DNA of 64,000 bases from an uncultured Clostridia bacterium (GCA_944380765.1 CALWIO010000007.1:1-64000); one strand, 5' to 3'; positions 34,427-45,000 are shown, numbered from the stretch's first letter. A program made the numbers and translations. Notes: generated from the letters alone by a model not told the origin.

Positions 34427-34989
34427 TGAGGGAACTGTCGCTTAATATTTTGGATATCGCCCAGAACTCAATATCGGCAGGCGCGTCGCTGATAACCGTT
34501 GAGGTGCTTGAAAACACTAAGGAGCATACGCTTTTTATCGGCATTTACGACAACGGCTGCGGTATGAGCGAGGAACAGGTAAAGAGCGTTGTCGACCCGT
34601 TTTACACAACCAGAACAACTCGTAAAGTCGGTATGGGAATACCGCTTTTCAAAATGGCGGCTGAAATGACCGGCGGCGAATTTTCCATTGAGTCCCGGCT
34701 TTCAGAGGGGACGCGGGTAAAAGCCCTGTTTAAAACCGACAGCGTGGATTATACTCCCCTCGGCGATGTGGCTTCAACCGTAGTTATGCTTGTTACCATG
34801 AATACCGACCGCGACTTTGTTTACCGCCGAAGCGTAAACGGCAGGGAGTTTGCTCTGGATACAAGAGAGCTGAAAAACATATTGGGCGATGTGCCGCTCG
34901 GGGACTATGAGGTTTCCGAATGGATAAAAGAATATATCAAAGAAAACACAGACGAATTATACGGAGGTGCTCAAAATGAAAACTCTTGA
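34426..34989 (+). CDS. HATPase-type ATP-binding protein of the hydrogenase operon
   Basis: 187 residues. The GHKL ATPase fold is clear: LDIAQNSISAGAS (N box) near 10-22, YDNGCGMSEEQV (G1) near 45-56, and VGMGIPLFKMAAEMTGGEFSIES (G2) near 70-92. No phospho-acceptor His domain is present, so it is not a classical sensor kinase; the fold recalls RsbW-like or isolated histidine-kinase ATPase domains. Genes of this type occur between hydrogenase subunit genes in several clostridia; their role, perhaps regulation, is not established. It overlaps hydC by one base, and its 3' end overlaps the next gene by 14 bases. Confidence 0.8.
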   Translation: MRELSLNILDIAQNSISAGASLITVEVLENTKEHTLFIGIYDNGCGMSEEQVKSVVDPFYTTRTTRKVGMGIPLFKMAAEMTGGEFSIESRLSEGTRVKALFKTDSVDYTPLGDVASTVVMLVTMNTDRDFVYRRSVNGREFALDTRELKNILGDVPLGDYEVSEWIKEYIKENTDELYGGAQNENS

Positions 34990-35350
34990 AGAACTTATGG
35001 CTATAAGAGATAAAACAAAGCAGAGAATGACAGTCCGTGAGGATACGGGCGACGACGCTGTAAGAATAGTTGTCGGAATGGCAACCTGCGGAATTGCCGC
35101 GGGCGCGAGACCCGTACTCAACGCTTTTGTTGAGGAGATTGCGAAAAGAAACCTCAAAGGCGTAACAGTAACCCAGACCGGCTGTATAGGAATGTGCCAG
35201 TACGAGCCTATCGTTGAGGTAATTCAGCCCGGCAAGGAAAAAGTAACTTATGTTAAAATGACTGCCGATAAAGTCGCCAGAGTTGTAAACGACCATATTG
35301 TCAACGGCAACCCTGTTGCGGAATACACCGTCGGCGCAATTGAGAAATAA
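34976..35350 (+). CDS. Small [2Fe-2S] ferredoxin-like protein
   Basis: 124 residues with the thioredoxin-like [2Fe-2S] fold: ligands in GMATCGIAAGA near 37-40 and TQTGCIGMCQYEP near 70-80, four Cys in all. It is almost the same fold as the N-terminus of the next gene. It probably carries electrons for the hydrogenase complex. Start ATG 34976 follows GGAGGTGCTCAAA and lies inside the end of the HATPase gene; an in-frame start nine bases upstream is less likely. Confidence 0.88.
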   Translation: MKTLEELMAIRDKTKQRMTVREDTGDDAVRIVVGMATCGIAAGARPVLNAFVEEIAKRNLKGVTVTQTGCIGMCQYEPIVEVIQPGKEKVTYVKMTADKVARVVNDHIVNGNPVAEYTVGAIEK

Positions 35351-35362
35351 GGAGGAAGCAAG

Positions 35363-37150
35363 ATGTATCGTTCCCATGTGCTCGTTTGCGGCGGTACCGG
35401 TTGTACCTCTTCAAACAGTGCGGCAATTATAGAGGCGCTTGAAGCGCAGATTGCCGAAAAAGGACTCAGCGATGAAATCAAGGTTATCAGAACAGGCTGC
35501 TTCGGACTTTGCGCCTTAGGCCCGATTATGATAGTTTATCCCGAGGGCTGCTTTTATTCGCAGGTAAAGGTTGAGGATGTTCCCGAAATCGTTGAGGAGC
35601 ATCTCTTAAAGGGAAGAATAGTAACAAGACTTCTCTATGACGAGACCGTTCATCCCGATGAGATTAAATCACTTAAAGAGACCGACTTTTATGCTAAACA
35701 GCACCGTGTCGCACTTCGCAACTGCGGCGTAATCGACCCGGAAAATATTGACGAGTACATAGCCTATGACGGTTATCAGGCTCTCGCGAAATGCTTGAAA
35801 GAGCTGACTCCCGAGCAGGTTGTCCAGATAGTAAAGGATTCGGGACTCCGCGGAAGAGGCGGCGGAGGATTCCCCACAGGCCTTAAATGGAGCTTTACTG
35901 CGGCAAATCAGGCTGACCAGAAATATGTAGTCTGCAACGCCGACGAGGGCGACCCCGGCGCGTTCATGGACCGTTCGGTGCTTGAAGGCGACCCCCACTG
36001 CATAGTTGAGGCTATGACAATCTGCGGTTACGCCACAGGCGCTACCGAGGGTTATGTGTATGTAAGAGCCGAGTACCCCATAGCGGTTAAAAGACTGCAA
36101 ATAGCCATTGACCAGGCGAGGGAGTACGGGCTTTTAGGCAAGAATATTTTTGATTCGGGCTTTGATTTTGACCTTCATATAAGACTCGGCGCCGGCGCGT
36201 TTGTCTGCGGCGAGGAAACCGCCCTTATGACTTCAATCGAGGGCAACCGCGGCGAGCCTCGTCCGCGTCCTCCCTATCCGGCGGTAAAGGGACTTTTCAA
36301 AAAGCCCACCACCGAAAACAATGTTGAAACTTTCGCGAATATTCCCCAGATTATTCTTAACGGAGCCGAATGGTTCGCGTCAATGGGAACCGAAAAGTCA
36401 AAGGGAACAAAGGTTTTCGCCCTCGGCGGAAAAATCAAGAATACCGGACTTGTCGAGATTCCCATGGGAACTACTCTTCGTGAGATTATTGAGGAAATCG
36501 GCGGCGGTATTCCCAACGGCAAAAAGTTCAAGGCCGCCCAGACCGGCGGACCCTCCGGCGGCTGTATTCCCGCTTCGCTTATGGATACTCCCATCGACTA
36601 CGATAACCTCACGGCTATCGGCTGTATGATGGGTTCGGGCGGACTTATAGTAATGGACGAGGATAACTGTATGGTTGACATCGCCAAGTTCTTCCTCGAT
36701 TTCACCGTTGACGAGTCCTGCGGCAAATGCACACCCTGCCGCGTGGGAACAAAGCGCCTTCGTGAAATGCTTGAAAAGATTACCGACGGCAAGGCAACTC
36801 TTGAAGACCTTGATAAGCTCGAAGAGCTGTGCTATTACATCAAGGAGAACTCGCTGTGCGGACTTGGCCAGACAGCGCCCAACCCCGTGCTGGCAACCCT
36901 TAAATTCTTCCGTGATGAATATGTTGCTCATATTGTTGACAAGACCTGCCCCGCCGGCGTCTGCAAGAAGCTCGTCAGCTACTCAATCGACGCTGAAAAA
37001 TGTAAGGGCTGTACTGCCTGCGCGAGAAAGTGCCCGGTCGGCGCTATCAGCGGAGCGGTTAAGGAAATTCACAGTATCGACAAAGAAAAATGCATCAAGT
37101 GCGGCGTATGTATGGACACATGCAGATTCGGCGCCGTAGTTAAAAAGTAA
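35363..37150 (+). CDS. hydB: Hydrogenase NuoF-like flavin subunit (HydB)
   Basis: 595 residues. Order: [2Fe-2S] thioredoxin-like domain (1-95: CGGTGCTSSN, TGCFGLC), NuoF core with NAD/FMN-binding GLRGRGGGGFPTGLKWSF near 165-182 and NADEGDPGAFMDRSVLEGDP near 193-212, an SLBB domain, the [4Fe-4S] site in ESCGKCTPCRVGTKRL near 450 with C further on, and two C-terminal [4Fe-4S] sites (CKGCTACARKCP, CIKCGVCMDTC). It is the NADH/ferredoxin-reacting subunit where electron confurcation takes place. It lies 12 bases after the ferredoxin-like gene and 14 before hydA. Confidence 0.95.
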   Translation: MYRSHVLVCGGTGCTSSNSAAIIEALEAQIAEKGLSDEIKVIRTGCFGLCALGPIMIVYPEGCFYSQVKVEDVPEIVEEHLLKGRIVTRLLYDETVHPDEIKSLKETDFYAKQHRVALRNCGVIDPENIDEYIAYDGYQALAKCLKELTPEQVVQIVKDSGLRGRGGGGFPTGLKWSFTAANQADQKYVVCNADEGDPGAFMDRSVLEGDPHCIVEAMTICGYATGATEGYVYVRAEYPIAVKRLQIAIDQAREYGLLGKNIFDSGFDFDLHIRLGAGAFVCGEETALMTSIEGNRGEPRPRPPYPAVKGLFKKPTTENNVETFANIPQIILNGAEWFASMGTEKSKGTKVFALGGKIKNTGLVEIPMGTTLREIIEEIGGGIPNGKKFKAAQTGGPSGGCIPASLMDTPIDYDNLTAIGCMMGSGGLIVMDEDNCMVDIAKFFLDFTVDESCGKCTPCRVGTKRLREMLEKITDGKATLEDLDKLEELCYYIKENSLCGLGQTAPNPVLATLKFFRDEYVAHIVDKTCPAGVCKKLVSYSIDAEKCKGCTACARKCPVGAISGAVKEIHSIDKEKCIKCGVCMDTCRFGAVVKK

Positions 37151-37164
37151 GGAGCTGCCTGATT

Positions 37165-38904
37165 ATGGAAACAGTAAATGTTAAAATTAACAATAAAGCC
37201 TATTCCGTTCCTCAGGGAAGCACAATCCTTGAAGCCGCGCGGTATGCAGGTATAGAAATTCCCACCCTTTGCTATCTTAAAGACATCAACGAAATCGGCG
37301 CCTGCCGTATGTGTATGGTTGAGGTAAAGGGCGCAAGAAGCCTTGTAGCCGCCTGTGTGTTCCCCGTAAACGAGGGAATGGAAATATTCACCAACACCGA
37401 AAGAGTAAGACATTCAAGAAAACTCACGCTTGAACTTCTTCTTTCAACACACGATAAAAAATGCCTTTCCTGCGTGCGCAGCGGAAACTGCGAGCTGCAA
37501 AAGCTCTGCAAGGAGTTCGGCGTTGACGATGTAAACCGTTACGAGGGCGAGATTGTCCATTACAATTTCGACGATTCGGCCGCCCACATGGTAAGGGATA
37601 ACAACAAGTGCATACTCTGCCGCCGCTGCATTGCCGCTTGCGACCAGCAGGCAATATCGGTAATCGGCGTAAACGCCAGAGGATTTGATACCCATGTAAG
37701 CTCCGCCTTTGATAAGGACTTAGCGGATGTTTCCTGCATTTCCTGCGGGCAGTGCATAGTAAACTGCCCGACCGGCGCTATCGTTGAAAAGGACGATACC
37801 GATAAGGTTCTGGCGGCAATCAACGACCCCGACAAGTTTGTTATCGTAAACACCGCTCCTTCAATCCGCGCCACTCTCGGCGAGGCTTTCGGAATGCACA
37901 TCGGCACAAATGTCGAGGGCAAAATGGTAGCCGCGCTTCGCAGACTCGGATTTGATAAGGTTTTCGATACGGATTTTGCGGCCGACCTTACAATTATTGA
38001 GGAGGCAAACGAGCTGGTTGAGCGTATTCAGAACGGCGGCGTGCTGCCTATGATTACTTCCTGCTCGCCCGGCTGGATTAAGTACTGCGAGCATTACTAT
38101 CCGGACCAGATACCGCACCTTTCAACCTGCAAATCTCCTCAGCAGATGTTCGGCGCCACAATGAAAACTTACTATGCCGAGAAGATGGGAATTGACCCGG
38201 CAAATATGGTAGTTGTGGGAATAATGCCCTGCACAGCCAAAAAGTTTGAAACAAAGCGTGACAATCAGGCGGCTTCCGGTTATCCCGATGTTGACATCGC
38301 CATTACTACCAGAGAGCTTGTGAGAATGATTGAGAACGCGGGAATTTTCTTCCGTCACCTGCCCGACGAGCAGTTTGACTCACCCTTCGGCGAGAGCACG
38401 GGCGCGGGTACAATTTTCGGCGCCTCCGGCGGCGTTATGGAAGCCGCGCTTCGTACCGCGGTTGAAAAGCTTACGGGCAAAGAGCTTGAAAGCGTAGATT
38501 TCACCGAAGTACGCGGAATGCAGGGAGTTAAGGAAGCCGAATATGATGTGGGCGGCAAAAAGGTAAAAGTTGCCGTAGCCAGCGGAACAAAGAACGCCAA
38601 GGTTCTTATGGATAAGGTAAGAGCGGGCGACAGCGGCTATCTCTTTATTGAGATAATGGGATGCCCCGGCGGCTGCATCAACGGCGGCGGTCAGCCTATC
38701 CAGCCCGCAGTTGTAAGAAACTTTGTTGATTTGAAGGCGAGAAGAGCCGAGGCTCTTTACACAGCCGACAGAAACAATACAAAGAGAAAGTCCCATGAGA
38801 ATGAGAACGTCAAGGCTCTTTATACCGAGTATCTCGGCAAACCCGGCAGCCATAAGGCGCATGAAATTCTTCATACCTCTTATGTGGCAAGAAAGAAATA
38901 TTGA
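37165..38904 (+). CDS. hydA: [FeFe] hydrogenase catalytic subunit (HydA)
   Basis: 579 residues. An N-terminal [2Fe-2S] domain (1-75, CYLKDINEIGACRMC), a His-ligand [4Fe-4S] segment (CLSCVRSGNCELQ), two [4Fe-4S] ferredoxin sites (CILCRRCIAAC, CISCGQCIVNC), then the H-cluster domain. The three signature loops are TSCSPGW near 297, MPCTAKKFE near 354 and MGCPGGCINGGGQP near 497, all intact. The small-subunit-like tail ends HEILHTSYV. Together with HydB and HydC it forms an electron-bifurcating hydrogenase that couples ferredoxin and NADH oxidation to hydrogen formation. Maturases HydE, HydF and HydG are not in the window. Confidence 0.96.
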   Translation: METVNVKINNKAYSVPQGSTILEAARYAGIEIPTLCYLKDINEIGACRMCMVEVKGARSLVAACVFPVNEGMEIFTNTERVRHSRKLTLELLLSTHDKKCLSCVRSGNCELQKLCKEFGVDDVNRYEGEIVHYNFDDSAAHMVRDNNKCILCRRCIAACDQQAISVIGVNARGFDTHVSSAFDKDLADVSCISCGQCIVNCPTGAIVEKDDTDKVLAAINDPDKFVIVNTAPSIRATLGEAFGMHIGTNVEGKMVAALRRLGFDKVFDTDFAADLTIIEEANELVERIQNGGVLPMITSCSPGWIKYCEHYYPDQIPHLSTCKSPQQMFGATMKTYYAEKMGIDPANMVVVGIMPCTAKKFETKRDNQAASGYPDVDIAITTRELVRMIENAGIFFRHLPDEQFDSPFGESTGAGTIFGASGGVMEAALRTAVEKLTGKELESVDFTEVRGMQGVKEAEYDVGGKKVKVAVASGTKNAKVLMDKVRAGDSGYLFIEIMGCPGGCINGGGQPIQPAVVRNFVDLKARRAEALYTADRNNTKRKSHENENVKALYTEYLGKPGSHKAHEILHTSYVARKKY

Positions 38905-38918
38905 TTTTTAAATCGGTA

Positions 38919-38956
38919 AAGGGACGCGGAATATCTTCGCATATTCCCCGTCCCTT
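38919..38956 (+). terminator. Long hairpin after hydA
   Basis: AAGGGACGCGGAATAT and ATATTCCCCGTCCCTT arms, 16 bp with one mismatch, but with no T run after. It may protect the hydrogenase mRNA 3' end or end transcription with a factor. Confidence 0.5.
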
Positions 38957-38976
38957 AATATAAGGCAAATAATCTT

Positions 38977-40347
38977 ATGGCTAAAAACAGAACCGGAAAT
39001 ATGACAACGGGCAACCCGTTGAAAATAATAATAACCTTTGCCGTTCCCGTAATGCTTTCGGGAATAGTGCAGCAGTTCTACAATCTTGCGGATACATATA
39101 TAGTCGGCAGATATATTTCCGATGACGCGCTTGCGGCGGTCGGAGCGGTCGGGCCTATGAACAGCCTGCTTGTAGGTTTTGCCATGGGCGTAACCGGCGG
39201 ATTTGCAATTCCGGTGGCTCAGAGCTTCGGGGCGGGCGACAGAAAACTTACCAACCATTACGCCGGCAACGCAATTTCGCTCACCGTAATAACAAGTCTT
39301 GCAGTTACGGCTGTTTCCTTTGCGGCTATGAAACCCGTTCTGCGCCTTATGGGAACGCCGGAAAATATTTTTGACGACGCATATACTTATGTATCTATCA
39401 TTTATGCGGGAATAATAGTATCAACGGTTTACAATGTGCTTGCCGGAATACTCAGAGCGCTCGGCGACAGCAAAGCGCCCCTTAAATTTCTAACGGTTTG
39501 CGCGCTTGCAAATGTAGTTTTAAACTATGTGACAATAGTTTATTTTAAAATGGGAGTGGCCGGAGCGGCCGTTTCCACCGTGCTTTCCCAGCTTGCCTCG
39601 TGCGTAATGTGCGCGGCGTATATCGTCAAAAGAAAGGATATACTCTTAATCGGCAGGCGGGATTTTATAATCAGGAAATCAACAGCTGTTCTGATGATGA
39701 AAATGGGAATACCCATGTCGCTGCAATTTTCAATAACAGCCATAGGCTCAATGGTGCTGCAAAGTACAATAAATACCTACGGCTCCGATGTTGTAGCAGG
39801 GTTTACCGTGGCGAATAAACCGGAACAGCTTGCTAATATACCTCTTTCGGCTACGGGAGTCGCCTGCGCTACTTACGCAGGGCAGAATTACGGCGCCGGA
39901 AGAATGGACAGAGTGCGTAAAGGCACGGCGAGCGCCATGATTTTTTCGGGCGCGCTCTCCGTAGTAATGGCGGCGGTGCTGTTTGTCGGGGGCGAGAAAA
40001 TCGCCCGCATTTTCCTGGACAGCGAAAACACAAAAGCGCTGTGGGCGGCGCAGTCTTATTTAAAGGTAATCGCCGTGTTTTACTTCTTCCTTGCGGTACT
40101 GTTCGTTTTCAGAAATACTCTTCAAGGGCTCGGCAAAAGCTATGTTTCAATGATGGCAGGCGCCGCGGAGCTTCTCGGAAGAATTTTGGCGGCATGGGTG
40201 CTCTCGTCAATTTTCGGGTTTACGGGAATTTGCCTGGCTTCGCCCTTTGCGTGGATATTGGCGGATATTCCGCTGTTGGCAATTTATTTTACCAAGGTTG
40301 TTAAAACGGGGAATAAACCAAAGGAAAGAAAGGCCCAAAATGTTTAA
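38977..40347 (+). CDS. MATE-family efflux transporter
   Basis: 456 residues with twelve predicted helices in two similar halves. The opening MTTGNPLKIIITFAVPVMLSGIVQQFYNLADTYIVGRYI is typical of MATE proteins, as is the mirrored segment near 235-275 (MKMGIPMSLQFSITAIGSMV). It expels cationic drugs, dyes or metabolites in exchange for sodium or protons. The substrate is unknown. It follows the hydrogenase operon by 72 bases. The end overlaps the mltG start by 8 bases, so the two are co-translated. Confidence 0.92.
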   Translation: MAKNRTGNMTTGNPLKIIITFAVPVMLSGIVQQFYNLADTYIVGRYISDDALAAVGAVGPMNSLLVGFAMGVTGGFAIPVAQSFGAGDRKLTNHYAGNAISLTVITSLAVTAVSFAAMKPVLRLMGTPENIFDDAYTYVSIIYAGIIVSTVYNVLAGILRALGDSKAPLKFLTVCALANVVLNYVTIVYFKMGVAGAAVSTVLSQLASCVMCAAYIVKRKDILLIGRRDFIIRKSTAVLMMKMGIPMSLQFSITAIGSMVLQSTINTYGSDVVAGFTVANKPEQLANIPLSATGVACATYAGQNYGAGRMDRVRKGTASAMIFSGALSVVMAAVLFVGGEKIARIFLDSENTKALWAAQSYLKVIAVFYFFLAVLFVFRNTLQGLGKSYVSMMAGAAELLGRILAAWVLSSIFGFTGICLASPFAWILADIPLLAIYFTKVVKTGNKPKERKAQNV

Positions 40348-41236
40348 AAAAATTGTAGCTCTACTCCTTGTCTTTTGTATCGCCGCGGGAATAACCTCCT
40401 GCGACGGTCAAGAGAATGAGGACAAAACAGGAACATATATAGAGAACGGACAGGTAGTTTCCGAGGGAGACGGGCAAAGCTCCGCTCAGGCATCAACCGT
40501 AAAGGTGACAATACCCGAGGGCTATACTCTTGTGCGTATTTCGTGGCTTATTGAGGAAAAGGGATTTTGCACCTCCGAGGAGTTTATTGAGGCGGCTCAG
40601 ACATATACCGAGTGGCTCGACCTTTCGCAGTATTCATTTTTAAGCGATTTGCAGAACGCCGAAAATGTTTGCTTTTACCTTGAAGGTTACTTTTTCCCAC
40701 TTACCTATGATATTCCCGAAGGCTCTACGGCACAGGATATTATAAAAATTTTCCTTAACGGAACAAAGTCGGTTTTTGGTTCCGCGTTTATGCAGATGGT
40801 AGAGCAGAGCGGCTATAATCTGCACGAAATTCTTACAATGGCTTCGCTTATCGAAAAAGAAGCCTATTCCAACGAGCAAAGGCCGCTTATATCCTCAGTG
40901 CTTCACAACAGGCTTAAAACGGGAATGAAATTTCAGTGCGACCCCACTATAAAATATTGTACGGGAGTTATTGAGCCTATATATCCCGATAAACTTGACT
41001 ATTATAAATACTATTATAATACCTACCGGTGCGAAGGGCTTATGGCGGGTCCTATCTGCAATCCCGGAATGCCGTCTATTGAGGCGGCTATAAGTCCTGC
41101 CGATACCGACTATCTTTACTTTATAATCGGAACTGTGGAGCCTTACGAGTCTTATTTTTCATCAACTTATGAGGAACATTCGTCATATTGGGCGGAAAAT
41201 CAGGACAGGCTTACGGGAGTCGAGCAAAACGGATAA
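40340..41236 (+). CDS. MltG-like endolytic murein transglycosylase lipoprotein
   Basis: 298 residues. A lipoprotein signal (LLLVFCIAAGITSC) puts the lipid-bearing Cys at 21. A Ser/Gln-rich linker and a LysM-like subdomain (KVTIPEGYTLVRISWLIEEKG) precede the YceG/MltG catalytic domain with ILTMASLIEKEAYS near 180, including the catalytic Glu, then SVLHNRLKTGMKFQCDPTIKY and GLMAGPICNPGMPSIEAA. It cleaves nascent peptidoglycan strands at the membrane. Usual MltG is a transmembrane protein; a lipoprotein form is a small variation. The start overlaps the MATE gene. Confidence 0.85.
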   Translation: MFKKIVALLLVFCIAAGITSCDGQENEDKTGTYIENGQVVSEGDGQSSAQASTVKVTIPEGYTLVRISWLIEEKGFCTSEEFIEAAQTYTEWLDLSQYSFLSDLQNAENVCFYLEGYFFPLTYDIPEGSTAQDIIKIFLNGTKSVFGSAFMQMVEQSGYNLHEILTMASLIEKEAYSNEQRPLISSVLHNRLKTGMKFQCDPTIKYCTGVIEPIYPDKLDYYKYYYNTYRCEGLMAGPICNPGMPSIEAAISPADTDYLYFIIGTVEPYESYFSSTYEEHSSYWAENQDRLTGVEQNG

Positions 41237-41254
41237 AATTACAGGAGGTAATTT

Positions 41255-41848
41255 ATGAATATTAAACTTGCGGACAGATTGGTTCAGCTAAGAAAAGAGA
41301 ACGGCTATTCTCAGGAGGCTCTGGCGGAAAAGCTGGGACTCAGCCGCCAGTCAATTTCAAAATGGGAGCGCGCCGAGGCGTCTCCGGACACAGATAATCT
41401 TGTGGCGCTCGCTAAAATCTACGGCGTTTCACTCGATGAGCTTATTGGCGCGGCCGAGCCTGAAAAAGCCGAGGAGCCCGAAAAAGCCGAAAAGAAAAAA
41501 GCAGAGCTTAACGCTATGCAGCTTAAAGGCAAAAAGCTCTTGAAGATTTTTCCCGTTTTCACGCTGATAATCGTAGCGCTGTTTGTAGCGGTTGGCTTTG
41601 CTACCGGCTACTGGCACCCGGCTTGGCTTTTATTCCTGCTTATTCCGCTTGTGCTTACTGCGGCGCTGTCGCTGCTTTTAGGAAAGAGCAAAAGAATAGC
41701 GGCAATGCTGTTTACTTCAACGGTCGCTTTGATAGCCGTTATCTTGTTCCTTGCGGCAGGCTTGTTCTTGGACGCCTGGGCGGTAGCGTGGGTGTTTTTC
41801 CTCGCAATACCGATTTACGCCTACATAGCTTTCCTGAAAACAAAATAA
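41255..41848 (+). CDS. XRE-family regulator with membrane C-terminus
   Basis: 197 residues. The N-terminal helix-turn-helix (residues 5-60: LVQLRKENGYSQEALAEKLG, SRQSISKWERAEASPDTD, YGVSLDELIG) is standard XRE. A charged linker of repeated EPEKAE units (68-85) leads to about four membrane helices (residues 95-195). Such membrane-bound XRE proteins are common in Firmicutes and probably respond to envelope stress; the target is unknown. AGGAGG precedes ATG. It follows mltG by 18 bases, likely one operon. Confidence 0.85.
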   Translation: MNIKLADRLVQLRKENGYSQEALAEKLGLSRQSISKWERAEASPDTDNLVALAKIYGVSLDELIGAAEPEKAEEPEKAEKKKAELNAMQLKGKKLLKIFPVFTLIIVALFVAVGFATGYWHPAWLLFLLIPLVLTAALSLLLGKSKRIAAMLFTSTVALIAVILFLAAGLFLDAWAVAWVFFLAIPIYAYIAFLKTK

Positions 41849-41856
41849 AAATTTTC

Positions 41857-41887
41857 CCTCTTCCTTTTCCGGAAGAGGAGTTTTTTT
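41857..41887 (+). terminator. Terminator of the MATE-mltG-XRE operon
   Basis: CCTCTTCC and GGAAGAGG arms around TTTTCC, followed by GTTTTTTT shortly after the XRE stop. Confidence 0.8.
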
Positions 41888-42015
41888 GCCCGAACGCGCG
41901 CTTTCAATACGCTTTACGGCTTGTTTCAATAAGTTTAACATTACCGCTTTCCGGCTCGCTGAAATTCAGCTTAGCCGCCCTTTTGCGGCATAGATTTCTC
42001 ACAAAATGAATAAAC

Positions 42016-42048
42016 AAAAAACGGCAGGAAAATTGCTTTTCCTGCCGT
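42016..42048 (-). terminator. Terminator of the PFOR gene
   Basis: ACGGCAGGAAAA and TTTTCCTGCCGT arms, with a T run on the minus strand directly after, 20 bases beyond the stop. Confidence 0.8.
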
Positions 42049-42067
42049 AAATTATTAAGTTCCGGAA

Positions 42068-45000
42068 TTATTCTTCCGCGGGAGCATAGAGCGCTTTAAG
42101 ACGCATAAGATGCTCGTATCTCGCCTTGGCGGTGTCTTCCGCCTTGGTGAAGAGAACTTCCGCTCTTTCGGGGAACGCGCGTGAAAGAGCCGAATAACGG
42201 GCTTCGTTCATAATGAAGTCGCGGTAGCTTGTGGTAGCTTCCTTGCTGTCGATTGTGAACGGATTCTTGCCCTCGGCTTTAAGCGCGGGGTTGTAGCGGA
42301 ACATATTCCAGTAACCGCAGTCAACAGCCTTCTTCATCTCAGCCTGGCAGTTAACCATACCGCCCTTGATGGAGTGCATCTCGCAGGGAGCGTAGGCGAT
42401 AACGATTGAAGGACCGTGATATGCCTCAGCCTCTGTAAGAGCCTTGATGGTCTGGTTCTGGTCGGCGCCCATGGCAATCTGAGCAACATATACATAACCG
42501 TAGCTCATAGCGATTTCGGCAAGGCTCTTCTTGGCAACCGCTTTACCTGCCGCCGCGAACTGAGCAACCTGACCGATATTGGAAGCCTTGGAAGCCTGAC
42601 CGCCGGTGTTTGAGTAAACCTCGGTGTCAAATACCATTATGTTGACATCTTCGCCGGAAGCAAGAACATGGTCAACACCGCCGAAGCCGATGTCGTATGC
42701 CCAGCCGTCGCCGCCGAATATCCAGATGGATTTCTTTGAAAGGTATTCGCTGTTTTCAAGAATATCTTTGCGTGTCTCGCAGTCGCAGTCAAGAGCTTTC
42801 AGAGCCTCAACAAGAGCCTTTGAAGCCTCGCCGTTCTTTTCGCCGTCCTCAAGAGTGTCAAGGTATGCGTTGCAGGCAGCCTTAACATTTTCGGGAGCGT
42901 TCTCGCCGGCGGCAATTTCCTTTACCTCAGCGATAAGACGGTTTCTGACAGCCTTCTGTCCGAGATACATACCGAAGCCGTGCTCGGCGTTGTCCTCAAA
43001 CAGCGAGTTTGCCCAAGCGGGACCGTGACCGTCCTTGTTGACGGTGTAGGGTGATGTAGCGGCAGGGCCGCCCCAGATTGAAGAACAGCCTGTGGCGTTG
43101 GAAATATACATTCTGTCGCCGAAGAGCTGTGTGATAAGTCTTGCGTAAGAGGTCTCGGCGCAGCCCGCACAGGAGCCGGAGAATTCAAGAAGCGGAGTCT
43201 TGAACTGGCTTCCGATAACGGTGTTATTGGCAAGGTCCTCTTTAACGGAAACATTCTTAACCATATAGTTGAAGGCTTCCTGCTTGTAGTCCTGGCTCTC
43301 TCTGGGAACCATTTTAAGGGAGTTTGTGGGACAAACGCCTATGCACACGCCGCAGCCCATGCAGTCCAGCGGAGAAACGGCGAGCGAATATTTGTAAACA
43401 TCTTTGCCCTTGCCCTTCTTGTCAACGATTGTTGCGCATTCGGGAGCGCCGGCGGCCTCCTCAGCATTGAGAGCGTAGGGACGGATTGTGGCGTGCGGGC
43501 AAACATAAGCGCACTTGTTGCACTGCGCGCAGGTAGCGCCGTTCCACTCGGGAACCATAACCGCAACGCCGCGCTTCTCATAAGCGGAAGCGCCCTGCTC
43601 GAATGTACCGTCAGCGTGGTCAACAAAGGCGGAAACAGGCAGAGAGTCGCCGTCCATCTTTCCGACGGGCTTCATAATGCTGTCAACCATCTTGACAAGC
43701 TTTGCGGGACCGTCCTCGGCCTCTGCGGCGGCATTGTCAACAGCGTTTGCCCACTCGGCGGGAACATTGATTTTCTTGAACGCGCCGAAGCCTGCGTCAA
43801 TCGCCTTGTGGTTCATATCAACAATATCCTGACCTTTTTTGAGGAAGGATTTTGTCGCGGCGTCTTTCATGTACTGAATTGCCTCGTCCTTTGGAAGAAC
43901 ATTGGCAAGAGCGAAGAAAGCCGCCTGAAGAATTGTGTTTGTTCTCTTGCCGAGTCCGATTTCGGCGGCAAGGTCGATAGCGTTAACGGTGTAAAGCTGA
44001 ACATTGTTCTTGGCAATGTACTGCTTTGTCTGAGCGTTGAGCTTGTCGGCAAGCTCAGCCTCGTCCCACTGGCAGTTGATAAGGAATACGCCGCCGGGTT
44101 TAACATCGTTAACCATCTTGTAACCCTTTTCAACATAGGAGGGGTTATGGCAGGCAACAAAGTCAGCCTTGTTTATGTAGTAGGGGCTCTTAATGGGCTT
44201 GTCGCCGAAACGAAGATGGGATATTGTTATACCGCCGGTCTTCTTTGAGTCATACTGGAAATAAGCCTGAACATATTTGTCGGTGTGGTCGCCGATGATT
44301 TTGATGGAGTTCTTGTTGGCGCCGACAGTACCGTCACCGCCGAGACCCCAGAACTTGCACTCGATTGTGCCTTCTGCCGCCGTGTTGGGCGAGGGCTTTT
44401 CTTCAAGCGAGAGGTGAGTAACATCATCGTTGATGCCGATTGTGAACTGTCTTTCGGGAGTTTCCTTGTTAAGATGCTCATATACGGCGAAAATGCTTGA
44501 AGGAGGAGTATCCTTTGAGCCGAGTCCGTATCTGCCGCCGCAGACCTTAGCGGTTCTGCCCATCTCGTTGAGAGCGGCGATAACATCAAGGAAGAGAGGC
44601 TCGCCTATGGAGCCGGGCTCCTTTGTTCTGTCAAGAACGGCAATCTTTTTCGCGGTCGCGGGGATAGCTTCGCAGAACTTTGCGGCCGAGAAAGGTCTGT
44701 AAAGACGAACTTTAACAAGACCTACTTTTTCGCCCTTTGCGGTAAGATAGTCAATAACCTCTTCGGCGACATCGCATACTGAGCCCATAGCTATGATGAC
44801 TCTTTCAGCGTCGGGAGCGCCGTAGTAGTTAAAGAGCTTGTAGTCAGTGCCGAGCTTCTCGTTAACCTTGTCCATATACTTCTCAACAACGGCGGGAACA
44901 GCCTCATAATAGCTGTTGCAGGCCTCTCTGTGCTGGAAGAAGATGTCGCCGTTCTCGTGAGAACCGCGCATTACGGGGTGCTCGGGGTTGAGAGCGCGTT

